Part shown: in pieces, positions 32,924 through 43,374 of the stretch | Numbering within the stretch: position 1 is the stretch's first letter | How the letters are laid out: each line of letters begins with the position of its first letter | DNA from: Lithospermum erythrorhizon | Taxonomy: Eukaryota; Streptophyta; Magnoliopsida; Boraginales; Boraginaceae | Assembly: GCA_019722365.1 (NCBI GenBank) | Contig: JADFUC010000889.1 | Coordinates: forward strand, 124,001-188,000 | Length of the DNA: 64,000 nucleotides | Reading direction: 5' to 3' | Notes under the pieces: generated by a model | Told to the model about the DNA's origin: nothing | Databases searched by the model: none | Seen by the model: the letters and a program-made list of their open reading frames with translations, nothing else | Translations under genes and position numbers: made by a program

Positions 32924-33088
32924 GTATTAAATCTTATAGTTGTATAGTAATACCATCCAATCACTAATATGTTCTCATAATTTTGTACTAATACCATTGC
33001 ACTAATATGTAAGTATAATTTTGTATGTTTTCACTAATCTGTTGATATGTTTATGTACATGCACTTATGTTACTGCTGTTTATCAAAG
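32924..33088 (+). repeat. MULE-B intron 2 with the same repeat motif
   Basis: The donor GTATTA and acceptor ATCAAAG bound 165 bases that contain three copies of CACTAATATGT-like units, each followed by ATAATTTTGTA-type sequence, as in intron 1. Confidence 0.7.
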
Positions 33089-33683
33089 ACCACCCGCCAA
33101 GTGGTTGGAATTGTTGTGAAGGTCATTTCTAAGTAGAAAATCAAAGGGATTCAAGAGGAAGTTGAGAACCAAGTCAAGCAAAAAGCTTAGCATCTCGTAA
33201 TAAAACAATCGAGTAGATCTCGATTCATTGAATGAAATTCACCAATTTGCCAAAACCACATCGTAATGTTCATCGAAGTTTAACATATTTAAAAAATTCA
33301 TACATAAGTTCCCACTGTAGTTTATTTTATTTTATAGTTGTGTTGCATTCTCGACTTTACCCATTTTTTGTTTTTTCGTATTGCACGACAACGCGGGATT
33401 AACAGCTTTTCCGAGTTCTTTTTCTTGCAAATGACAATGCGCCATTTCAGTTTCATGTTGTAGTTTATTTTATTTATGTTGATAACTACATCGAAGAAGA
33501 AGATTTGGTATTTTGATTTTTTAATGACAGTGTAATGGTCTTGAATTTGAAAGTTTCATTTTTCAGCTTTTCTAGTAACATGATGTTTGATTTGATCGTT
33601 ATATCGAGATGATTCTTAAATTTGATCATTTTTATCATTGGTGCGACTTAATATTTTTTTTTATTCAATGAGCACAACCTGGT

Positions 33684-34168
33684 TCACATTTGTACTAAAA
33701 AGTCTCAATATATTTGTACAAATATCTCCAAATGAACAAAATAATCCGTATATAATCAGACTTTTATCATCAACTTACGTATATCATTATTTGTACAAAA
33801 CATGCCAATATATTTGTACAAATACTTAAAAAAAAAACTATCCATATATAATTGTATTTTTATCATCAACCTATGCACATATTTTTACAAAAATATGTCA
33901 ATATATTTGTATAAATACTTAAAAATGCAATAAAACTATCTGTATATAATTGTACTATCATCAACCTATGCACACATTTGTACAAAAATAGGTCAATATA
34001 TTTGTACAAATACTTAAAATGCATAAAAATATTCATATATAATTGTACTTTTATCATCAACATATGCACACATTTGTACAAAAATATATCAACATATTTG
34101 TACAAATACTTAAAATGCACAAAACTATTTAGATATGCACACATTTGTACAAAAATATGTCAACATAA
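33684..34168. repeat. Tandem array, about 95-bp unit, six copies
   Basis: Units start near 33684, 33786, 33876, 33971, 34067 and 34138. Each opens with CACATTTGTACAAAAATATG, then TCAATATATTTGTACAAATA, then an AT-rich spacer and TTTATCATCAACCTATGCA. The last copy is truncated. The motif is the inverse of one at 30.29 kb and is related to the intron repeats of the MULE-B gene. Confidence 0.88.
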
Positions 34169-34500
34169 AGGAACGGCCTCTTTAACGGCCCTAATTGTGG
34201 CCGTTATAGAGGTTGTTGATAAAATTTTAGTATCAACACTGTAGTTAGCTTTTAGCTTTTAGTGCACCAAGTAAAATAAATCCATAATGTAAATAAATTC
34301 ATGAAAACAAAACCATCAAATAAAATTCATGATAAAGTGATTAGAATTTCAAAGAGACAAAATGATATGCTTTACACAGAACTCCACAAGTCATAAAATA
34401 AAAAAATCCCACTAAATAATCAAGAACTCAACCTCTTTTATAGCTTGATTATTTTTTATGCTTTTGTTTTTTGCCTCTTCTAGCCTCAAGCCTTGTTAGC
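34169..34500. other. Junction region with GC-rich inverted motif, no gene
   Basis: AACGGCCTCTTTAACGGCC and GGCCGTTATAGAGG (34173-34214) form an imperfect inverted pair right after the tandem array, which could be an element edge. The remainder is AT-rich without features. Confidence 0.4.
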
Positions 34501-34514
34501 CTTCAAGATTTCTT

Positions 34515-35040
34515 CTATTTTCTTCTCACAGAAAAGATTTGCTTCTGTTTGAACTTCTTTCTGGATCTCGTTTGTGAAGCTTTTGAGAATTGAGAGACAT
34601 GTTTCTCTTCTGAATTTATTATTTTCTTTCTCCATAGTCGTCCTGCCTTTCTTATCCCAATTTTCATCAAATGACTTCCCATTCTTCCAGAAACTTCATC
34701 GTGAAAACTCCACAACTGTAGGTGTCTTTTTGCTATGGAACTTCTGGGCTATCCATTTCCATTCATGCCAATTGTATGGCAAGGTGATGTTCTTCTCTTT
34801 GTATAGTATGTCTAAACAGTGCCCTGCTTCCTCTATCAAGATTTTGCCAAGTTTCTCTATCTTCCCAGCAAATTCATAACTACGTATGCTTGTAAGATAT
34901 TGAAGATTTTAGTCCTTCAAGTTCATCACAAACACTATGTAGTGTCTTGCTACTAAAGCTGGTATCAAGATCTGTTTCAACATATAAAATGGAAGCTGAT
35001 GTTCTTCATAACTACGTATCAATTCATACTTTTCTTTATA
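34515..35040 (-). pseudogene. Ulp1 (C48) peptidase-like C-terminal remnant of a MULE
   Basis: On the minus strand a partly open frame contains Y-I-V-F-V-M-N-L, an aromatic helix (NWHEWKWIAQKF), VVEFSR at a stop, KSFDENWDKKGRTTMEKEN, and a basic C terminus ending at the stop near 34508. The order hydrophobic strand, W-rich segment, 'V-x-F/Y' and charged tail matches the C-terminal half of Ulp1-like SUMO peptidases carried by plant MULEs. The catalytic His, Asp and Cys are not all visible, so the assignment rests on arrangement and neighbourhood. Local direct repeats (34767-34802 with 35075-35110) have scrambled the start. Confidence 0.45.
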
Positions 35041-35110
35041 AACTGGAAGCTGGTATCAATTCATAACTACGTATGTCAATTGTATGGCAAGGTGATGTTC
35101 TTCTCTTTGT
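34767..35110. repeat. Scrambled short direct repeats
   Basis: A 36-base segment beginning CAATTGTATGGCAAGGTG occurs at 34767-34802 and 35075-35110 with one difference. TTCATAACTACGTAT occurs three times (about 34873, 35007 and 35060). The pattern suggests repeated local duplication. Confidence 0.8.
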
Positions 35111-35240
35111 TAAGTTGTTGTACAATTTTAAGAATAAGTTCATTTTTCTTCGAACTAGTTTCAACATATGAACTGGAAGCTTACATATTCGATTTTTTCA
35201 AATTGGAGAAATTTCGGTGTCATATATCTGAATTGTGATC

Positions 35241-36400
35241 ATTTTCGCTAGAACTCCTGGGAAGCATGTTCTTTAGTTCTTTTGTTTAAGAATCCTTTTT
35301 CCATGTCAAGAAAAGTATGAATCTGTATTGAGACAAAAATACATACTTTTAGCAGAAGACATTCTTTTTAATTAACAATAGTTGGAAAATAAAGTTATAA
35401 AAGTGGACATAGCGCAGAGATTTGTCTTACAGAGGAAGACCCTGTTGTGACTATTCTCTTAAATTTGTGGAATTTTACAAATTGGTTGGTGTTCATTAGG
35501 AATGCCCAAGTGTCCATAACCATATATGACACTCATTCCCGCTCTTGAAGAGTCCATAAGTCTTGTCTTTACAGGAAAAATTTCTTTACTGGACCTGTTG
35601 GACAGTACAAAGTTTTTGACCTGATAATAAAAATTTCAAATATATGAATTTGATATACTTGATTCATAATATCACAAAATTATGTATATTTTTTAGTAAT
35701 TTACAATAAGATTATATTACATCAATCGAACGTAGAAAAATCAATGTTAATGAATTCACGATGTAATAAAAGTGATCTCAGTGGAAAGTGGTTCACGTTT
35801 GGTTATTCAACATTGGCTCAGAGATTAGCAATCATTTTCTGATATGATTATCAGTGTCCTACTATCTGACCAATCAAATTCATAATGATTCTTTCCCCTA
35901 AATATATTCACTCTTCTCCAGATAATAGACTTCAACATGTTAACATACAAAATAACCTCAACATGCACGATTGCAAATTAATTTGTTACTACAAATCTCT
36001 AATCTTTATAGGAATTTCAAATTATTATCATACGGTAAGGTCATGTAATCTTAAATAATCTCTAATTTAAACATTTGAAGCACAAAAAAAATATTTAAAA
36101 GTCTTACCAGTCTTCATTCTCATTCCATGCAAACATCAATAATTTTGTGTCACTTTCTGGCAATTTGGTTTAATAACATGTTTTTTCATAAGGCGCGAGA
36201 GAGAAATCTTGATTTCACTGCTTCCTTTTTTGAAATTTATTGGCGACAAGTGCTACTTGATTCGACTTTAAATGATCTTCGAGAAGATAGACTATCTTCA
36301 AAGGTACATGACTTTCCCCCTTCTGTATACTATTGCCAATTGGCTGATATAGGACTATAATAATATGTGTTAGCTAATAAAGTAAAAAAAATATTTGATA
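35241..36400. other. AT-rich region, decayed, no gene recognised
   Basis: Short frames occur on both strands, the longest on the plus strand at 36127-36360 with no known motif. The interval separates two minus-strand remnants and may be the ruined middle (catalytic part) of the Ulp1-like gene. Confidence 0.4.
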
Positions 36401-36479
36401 CAAGTATTGTCTATATATGAACTCATTTTAAGCCAACATAATTGCTTGCGACTTCGACGTGTTCTCACCGCTTTGAAAA

Positions 36480-36880
36480 CAACGGAATTAGCTTCATCAT
36501 CCGTCATATTCGCAATGGAAACAAGTGAATGTTTTCCACAATAAACCTCTTTTCTTCAGCAATTTTCTTTTCAACTTCATTTTTCTCTATTTGTTTAAAA
36601 GCTTTAACCATTTCATTTTCTAGATTTGTTTCATGTTCTAGATACGCTTGAGATGATATGTAAATGACATAAATATTTCCATCTTTTTCCTCTTCACACT
36701 ATTGGGATTAATGTTTTTCGCTTCGCTTCTCGTGATTTTTCTTTTTCATTTTCCCCGGACGGTATATAAATGATCTCAACATTGTCATCTATTTGCTTTT
36801 TGCTCTGTTCACATTGTTGCTTTTTTTCCTCTTCAAGTTTCGTGAAATAAATACGTCTCATTCAAATCAAGCATGGGCTT
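36480..36880 (-). pseudogene. Charged coiled-coil fragment, MULE accessory protein
   Basis: Minus-strand frames are rich in Glu and Lys (for example KLEEEKKQQCEQSKKQ and EIEKNEVEKKIAEEKR-like runs). This is consistent with a coiled-coil linker between the Lys-rich N part at 37.4-38.0 kb and the Ulp1-like C part. No enzymatic motif is visible. Confidence 0.4.
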
Positions 36881-37397
36881 CCAAATCTATCAGAATAAAT
36901 TGTCCAGGTTCTTCACCACACTATCTATTCTCATTTATAGCACTCAAATATACGAAAGTGACATAAAATACTTCCAAGACTAACATCAAATATAGTTATC
37001 AAACATGTTCTTTAATATTGAATGGCCCTGGATTCAACAGAAAATGCACAAGGAGTACCCTGAAAATACAGAGGCTTTGTGATTATTCTAGCCATCATTT
37101 GACCAATCGGCACAACATCGACATCACTCAATTATTGAACGAATGTGACTACGCCCGTACTAGAAAAAACTGATTTGTACTAAAGAACTAAAAAGCACAA
37201 AAATATCTAATTTGATACATAATGCGGAATCGATCATACATGCAGAATACTCATAATAGTGTATATTTCTGTTATTTCTTAAAACATAAAGAAGATGCGA
37301 CAAAATATTTATATATGAGCAAAGAAGTAATACAAAAATAATATTCCTATACGAAAGAAAGAATTAAAATATTAATTTATTATTCATGATCGAGTCA

Positions 37398-37970
37398 CTA
37401 TTCGCGAAGCTGTGTTTCTTCTCCTCTACTATTGACTGCTTCACCATAAGGATTTAGTATCAGTTTTGCCTTTTGTTGTGAACTGTTTCCACTTACTTCT
37501 ATCCTCCTCATAGATTTTCTAGGGGTTCTTTTGATTGTCTCTTTTGTTAGGTTTCTTACTCTTCCAACCCATGGTGAAACTGTTTTGTCGGTACTTTGTG
37601 GAGTTTTTAATTCCTCTACCCATTGTTTTTGTGGACTTTCTTTGTTTGGCTTCTTACTTTTCCAAATTTACAAGCGAAACAATTTTTGTGGGTTCTCGTG
37701 AGTTTTAGTTCCTTCACCACAGTTTTTAGGATTTTCTTTGTTTACTATTCTTCTAGCCTATGCGAACGCCGCTAGTTTCGAGGAGTTTCTTTTTACCACT
37801 TTTCACTGCTTGTCTATCACTTTCGCTCGCCACCACTTTTTCTATTTATTTTTGTTCAATTCAGTTTTGAGCTTCTTCTTTTTGCTTTGAAAAAGTTCAA
37901 CTTCCTCTTCTTGGACCTTTTGACTTGGTTTTTTGTTTTTGCATTCATCATCCAATGCTTCTTCTGCCAT
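37398..37970 (-). pseudogene. Lys/Glu-rich protein start, probable N part of the Ulp1-like MULE protein
   Basis: An ATG at 37970 (minus strand) opens MAEEALDDECKNKK and a basic stretch that stops at 37842. The last 100 or so codons, down to the stop at 37398, are open and contain K-T-P and K-R-T-P-R-K-S motifs with repeated K-E-x-P-x-K segments. Such disordered, basic, TP-rich N-terminal regions are usual for MULE-borne Ulp1-like proteins. That is an analogy rather than proof. Confidence 0.4.
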
Positions 37971-38085
37971 CCTCTTGCTTAAATTTGCAAGACTGTGAAC
38001 ATCTTTATTTGGCCTTGGCAAGAAGCAAGATATATTAAAGATTTAAGAATTCATAACTCTCATGCCACAGTAGCTAATCAATTAA

Positions 38086-38640
38086 TGACAACCCATACTT
38101 AATTAAAGCACAAAATAAATAGACACACAAATTTTTATATGTTCCCTCAACGTGAAATGACGCCCTGGGTTGGCCGTTAGTAATCTCTATAACCGCGAAG
38201 ATTGTTACAAGCCCTACCACTAGCTGTAATCTATCAATTGAAAGATTTCTTATCACCGAAAATCTCAACAACAAAGCCTACCAAGAACAAAAAGACAAAC
38301 TCTCTAGTTTTGCCAATATTAAAGTCCTATTCTTCCTATGACGATTATCATTTCATATTTCAAGGACAAGTGGATAACCATCCTATGTGAGAACTCCTCT
38401 CTCATATATAGGCAAAAAGGTTTCTACCTAACCAGTATTACTCGACTTCTCAAGTCGCTTAGCCCCCGCTATCCAAACTTGTCCACTGTTTATCCAAACT
38501 TGTTTATCAAGTTGCCTCAAAGACTTGGCCATCAAGTTATCCAAATATAACTTCACACTCCAAGAACATATTCTGCAATTTACATTATTATCCTTTATTT
38601 GGTTAGTAATCATAGTGGTAGGCCAACTTAGTTTTTAATA
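38086..38640 (-). mobile_element. Copia-type LTR fragment or solo LTR
   Basis: The segment with GTTCCCTCAACGTGAAATG, ACGCCCTGG and GAAGATTGTTACAA (38140-38210) matches in order the conserved block of the Copia-2 LTR (GTTCCCCTCAATGTGAAAGG, ACGTCCTG, GAAGATTGTTACAA). The rest differs, so this is a relative rather than the same family. It begins near TGACAACCC at 38086. The far edge and any target duplication are uncertain, and no gag-pol adjoins it. Confidence 0.6.
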
Positions 38641-40425
38641 AGTTGACCTTTACCTTGATTTTGAGCGTGTGTCGATCTAACTGGATTCGCTGGAAACCCA
38701 ATCCGTAGCATTGGAATTTAATGTCTGTATTAGTCCAACTTTCACTCCCCAGTCGAGCCCGAGAAGTCTATGAAGACTTATGATTGGCATTATTTTCTAG
38801 CTGCTCCGGGGCCGAATGCTCGGGTGGCGAGAAAACCCTTTGCCAAATCCACTGCTTTCCCATTCAGTCAAGGTAATTAATCTGTCATGTCATTAAAATT
38901 AAATATAAGTGACATATTGATTATATAATGAATCCAAGACATTTTCATATAGCCATGCTTAGATAAACACCCATGCCATATGTAAACTAATCTCATTCAC
39001 TCGAAAATTCCACAAATCAAACAACTTTCTCATACCTTTCCCACTCAAATGCATCTTCTTAGAATTCCACAAATCAAACAATGTTCTCACAACATTCACA
39101 ACTCAAATGCAACTCCTCAGAATCAATAGTAATCAAATTTAACAAGACTCTAGCCAATTAACTAAGGGATCAAAAAGTAACATATTTAATATCACCATTA
39201 GTTAAAATCAACCCAAATCAGTCATAAAAGAACAATTAAACAAAATGGTGACATGGGCACTAATAAAGATTCAAGCTTTACCTACTCATGAATAACCAAA
39301 CCTCAAATCCACAATATAAAGTAAGACTTACCAATAGGAAATGAAAATCTGACTTCGGATATTTGCTTCTTCTTTTTCGAGCCCTGGACACCAATTATAT
39401 GTTGCAATCTGCTCTCTATCTTTAAGAATATTTGCGTACTTGAATGAAATCTCGTAATACTTTAGATAATAAAACAAAATCGATATCAATATAAGAAAGC
39501 TGTCTTGAACCATGCTTCTTCATTTGTTATCCTATCCATCGCTTGCTCAAAATATATTCTTACCATCGGATATAAACTAAACCTTCATGATGTGCCAACT
39601 TAACAGATACCCTTTCGCTTCTGGCAAAACATATTATTACCATTCTAATGAAACAATTATGACATTTGAATGAAACAATTACACCACATTGACTGCTTAA
39701 ATCAAGGAAATGCAGAAAAAAATTTCTGTATCTCAAAGGCATCTGATACACATAAGTATATTCTAGATCAATGGAAGTAGAAACTAGAAAAACTTATAGT
39801 TATAGCTTGATTTCTACAATCAGATTCTTCCTGACATACAGCTCCCTGTGAAAATGAATTTCTGGCTCCATATTGTGCATTAGTAACTCCACATACTCTC
39901 GAGAAAAATTAACCACTCAACATAGACAATTATAATAGTCATGTGTTCAAGCAAACCCCGAAGTATATTTGTGTGTCCGACTAGTTAACATCTAATTGGC
40001 AGAGTTTCATTGTCCGCAAATTCATAACCATTAAATTTAATAAGCATTTATAGCCAACCTCACGAATACATTTACAAACCAAATCCAAAACGCTTATCAC
40101 TATTACCAATTCAAAACTCACAAGACCGCCATAAAAAAAAGTCATATCACATGCATTAACAAAGATAATCTTCTTATTTAAAATATAAATATATGCAAAA
40201 ATATTTATACGTATATATACTCCACTCATTATTATCACAAAAAATAAATCTAACTTTTGTTATATCTATACGACTATATCAAATGCACAAAACTATTGTC
40301 ATATTTTTGTAAAAGACAATTTTAAGAACATGTACAAAAGCAAGATCAATCAAATTCTAGAAGTTGAATAGTTATGTTATTTTTCACCATATTTATGAAA
40401 TTCACAAAAAATATATACAACTTTT
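38641..40425. other. No gene recognised
   Basis: A GC-richer island at 38700-38870 could be the outer part of the LTR fragment. The rest is AT-rich, and reading frames up to 85 codons show no family motif. Confidence 0.4.
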
Positions 40426-40429
40426 CTAA

Positions 40430-41060
40430 ATCTACATAAAATCTAGATTTCATAATCATAACATACATATTCAAATGAAAATAAAAAATGTATTATATCC
40501 ACTTAGAAAAAATCATAATTTTCAGAATAAGAATGCATAATCAAAATCACAATATTTTTTTTCAAAGGGAGAATGTTTTATACACTGCCCGTGAATCGAA
40601 CACGTTAATTTATACGGAGTGCCGTAGCGATAACCATTAGACTAAGCCATGATTAATCAAAATCACAAAATTGCTGAATGCATATATCAAAATCACAAAA
40701 GTAAACTCTAATTTGCATAATAAGAAATGAAAACGTAAATTCATAATTAAAATTTCAACAATTCTCAAAACTAAAGTCAACTTAGTACAAAATCTAAATT
40801 TCATAATTATAACATACATATTCAAATAAAAATAAGAAATGCATAATATCAACTTAGAACAAACTCTAATTTCCAGAATAAAAACGTGAGATAATCAAAT
40901 CACAAATTCATAACGACATATCAAAATCACAAAAGTAAACCCTAATTTACAAACTAAGAAATGAAAATATAAATTCATAATTAAAATATCAATAATTCTC
41001 AAAATTAAAGTCAGCTTAATACAAAATCTAAATTTTAACTTGAATAAAAATATAAATTCA
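40430..41060. repeat. AT-rich tandem repeat, about 235-bp unit
   Basis: Blocks such as ACAAAATCTAAATTTCATAA recur near 40436, 40788 and 41023, and ATCAAAATCACAAAAGTAAAC recurs at about 40688 and 40922. The second interval is 235 bases. The first is 352 bases because it contains a SINE with its target duplication. The short frames here are accidental. Confidence 0.75.
40538..40668 (-). mobile_element. tRNA-derived SINE with 15-bp target duplication
   Basis: TAATCAAAATCACAA flanks the element on both sides (40538-40552 and 40654-40668). The 101-base body, read on the minus strand, begins ATCATGGCTTAGTCTAATGG. It holds a pol III A box (TGGCTTAGTCTAATGG, 40634-40649) and, 32 bases downstream, a perfect B box GTTCGATTC (40593-40601), and ends in an A-rich tail (TTTGAAAAAAAATA). 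These are the defining parts of a tRNA-derived SINE. It inserted in an AT-rich tandem repeat. Confidence 0.88.
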
Positions 41061-41074
41061 TAATAAAAATGTAA

Positions 41075-41345
41075 CTTTTTTGTTCGCACCAATCAATTTT
41101 GACTGTATAAGTTTTTTTTTTTTTTGCTTCTTTTCCCATTTTTAGCGCTGGCTGAGTCGGGAGGAGGAAGACGCAGCCGTTGACAGAAATGAGGCGTGGT
41201 TTGCGGCGGAGAAATGGAGGTGGAGTGAATTTGAGATGAGAATTTGCAATTGGACCCCTAATCCAGAAGATTTTGCAATTGGGCCCTGTGCAGATCCATC
41301 TGTGAAAAATTATGCACAGTACCGTAGCCATTTACATTAGGTTGC
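41075..41345. other. GC-richer island after a 15-base poly-T run
   Basis: A T-rich run at 41110-41125 precedes 200 bases of mixed composition with TTTTGCAATTGGGCCC and GCAATTGGACCCCTAAT, a short imperfect direct repeat. A minus-strand frame of 98 codons covers it without known motifs. It could be a captured host fragment or the end of a repeat. Confidence 0.3.
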
Positions 41346-43225
41346 TTTCATTGTCGGTGGGTGGTCGGATTGAACTTTCATTTTGGAACAACTTTGATAT
41401 ATATCACAATGGCAATCCATGTTACCCCCTTCTTCTACAATAATGATCTTTTTCTTATAATTCACTTCGTATTGTGTTGAATAATCTTTGCTTTTGATAT
41501 GTCCACATTATTGTTTCCGTTCTTTTTGGCGAATTGTCTCAGTTGACAATACACTGCCATCTGATGTCTTGCATGTGGTGTCTTTAGCTAGTCTTGTGCT
41601 TTCATCATTTCTGATGATAAGAGTTCGTTATATTCATGGGAATATATCATTACTGAATTATTTAACATGTCACTTACGTAGAGGGTCACCAAGATCTTAA
41701 TGTGTTCTAGAGATGAAAAGACGATGTGACATGAGTCTCACACCTTTCCGCCTCCATTAACCCTTGTAGTTGTATCTTGATTGTTAAGATTCAAGATGTC
41801 CATCTACCACAATGCTACTCATTCCAGGAGTCCACGTAGAGTTCATCGGACACGAGAATACCAACTTCAGGTCCATAAAAAGCTTTACTTGTGAGCCAAA
41901 CTCCTATACCGCGATCGCCGTGACTAACCCGAATTCTTTCTACGCTTACGCCCATACGGCCCATGTGTCATATCTCTCTTTAGCGAGAGCCGAGAGATGA
42001 GTTCGATTAAAAATATGTCAAATTTTTATGTGTTAAATTTTTTATTGTAAATATCAATGTGGTAAAAAAAAAATTACATGAGCGAGTGGTGTTTAAGAAT
42101 CTAATTCAAACTGTATTTCTTTGTACAAAGTATTTTAGAATGTTGAATGGTGAATTCGAAAAGAAAGGGTTTATATAATTGAAAAAATGAACGTTATTAC
42201 GACATCATTACATAAGATGACAACTATAAATAATAGTAAGTTATAACAGCTCGGAAGCATGTGCAAATTCCAAAACATACGGAAGTTGAGTGCATGCAAT
42301 GTACTCTATAAATAGAATTGGAAGAAAATTGGTGTGCAATTATAATCTTAAATGCTTACCAGCAGGGAGGAATTAGGGGTATGGAGCAGTGATCTCCTTA
42401 AAATTTTAAAAATTATATTTTTATTATTAAAAAATAAAATTTTATTATTAAAAAAAATATTATTGTTTGCTAATAAAAGTAACCTAGGCTACTAGGGCCT
42501 GATAGCATGAGAAATTATGATCCTATTCCAATTCAATTCAATTAGTTTACAACAATATTGCAATGAGATATATATAGGTACGTATGTTAGGTATTCTAAG
42601 GCTACTAACTAAAGCCCACAAATTAGAATTATATATATAGCAGAGTCGAGCCTGACTTCAATATCAGCTCTAATAAAATAATATTATGAAAATATTTTTA
42701 AAAATAAATTCAATGATATCAATTTTATATTTTTTTGATTAGTGAATAAAAAGTAATTTGTGATTAAAATTTTGATACGAAATCCCAAAACGTCAATTAA
42801 TTTGAAATGGAGGGACTACAATATATATAGTTTCACAAAATATAAATTCCTTCAAGTAACATATTCTAATCCATTGAAAGGATCATCTAATTACTAAAGC
42901 TATTTTAGCACGAACTATTGCTCAATAATGAATTATTTACGCAATTTTTTGCTCAATATAATCAATGTGTACCTAATAAAACCATGATGAGTTATGATGC
43001 AACAAACATCAAGTGGCCTTGAGAGCAGCTATACATAAAAATGTTACGAAACAAATCCATGTTATTATTCATTTCATTCTCAACTACCAAAGATCATAAT
43101 TTCTCGATCATGCTAAGAATAATTAGACAGATTCAAGTGGGTACTGATCTTTTTCCAGTTTAGAAGGCTGGATGTGTTTCCCATATGTTTAAGTTGCCCC
43201 CAATCCTATCTAATGGAATCCAGAA
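41346..43225. other. Intergenic, with an unassigned repeat scrap
   Basis: No gene was recognised. The 41700-42000 stretch is GC-richer and looks like an LTR or subterminal fragment. 42.4-42.48 kb is pure A/T. AGTGGTAGAACTAGAATTTT at 43227 resembles the terminal motif of hAT-derived MITEs. Confidence 0.35.
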
Positions 43226-43374
43226 TCTGGTAAGTAGTGGTAGAACTAGAATTTTTTTATAAGAAAGGTGAAGGAATTAATATTATATAAATGAAGAAAA
43301 ATATACAAAAATCTGTATATTTAACAACTTAATTTTTAAATAAATACCAGGCCGTATGCTCAATCATCACCTCC

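Larger units (their letters stand above)
30411..33190 (+). pseudogene. MULE-B transposase, FAR1-related, two introns
   Basis: The start (ATG 30411 or 30426) leads into a FAR1 DNA-binding domain at 30540-30720 (FYKSYATQVGFVVRKYWRS, then YSCNKRGFKK). The catalytic core follows near 31.2 kb with DYACFGDVLTFDTTFRTN. Intron 1 (31293-31693, GT..AG) falls inside the R-P-L-x-x-F-x-G-x-N-H-H block, and splicing restores that motif. The next exon has ICIFGAALLFNE and FLTDQCQAIR (about 31850), the second catalytic region. A SWIM-like zinc motif with C-R-H-I-L-K-V-M-E lies at about 32580. Intron 2 is 32924-33088. The C terminus is basic. Stops near 31.1, 31.9, 32.15 and 32.5 kb break it. Confidence 0.85.
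30226..34168 (+). mobile_element. MULE-B: FAR1-type MULE with repeat motif in flanks and introns
   Basis: A FAR1-related transposase gene (30411-33190) is bounded on the left by motifs like TTGTACAAATATATTGACAT (30288-30307). On the right is a tandem array of the inverted motif (33684-34168). The outward-facing inverted placement suggests these are the element's repetitive terminal inverted repeats. Variants of the same motif fill both introns. Ulp1-like remnants on the minus strand lie beyond the array (34.5-38.0 kb) and may belong to the same or an adjacent element. The exact outer ends and target duplication are not resolved. Confidence 0.6.

Noticed and set aside
33684..34168. CRISPR-like array
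   Set aside because: Units are about 95 bp with homologous spacers between the cores and lie in a plant transposon, so it is a tandem repeat.
40553..40653. A functional tRNA gene
   Set aside because: A and B boxes are present, but the sequence lacks a proper acceptor stem and has an A-rich tail with flanking target duplication, so it is a SINE.
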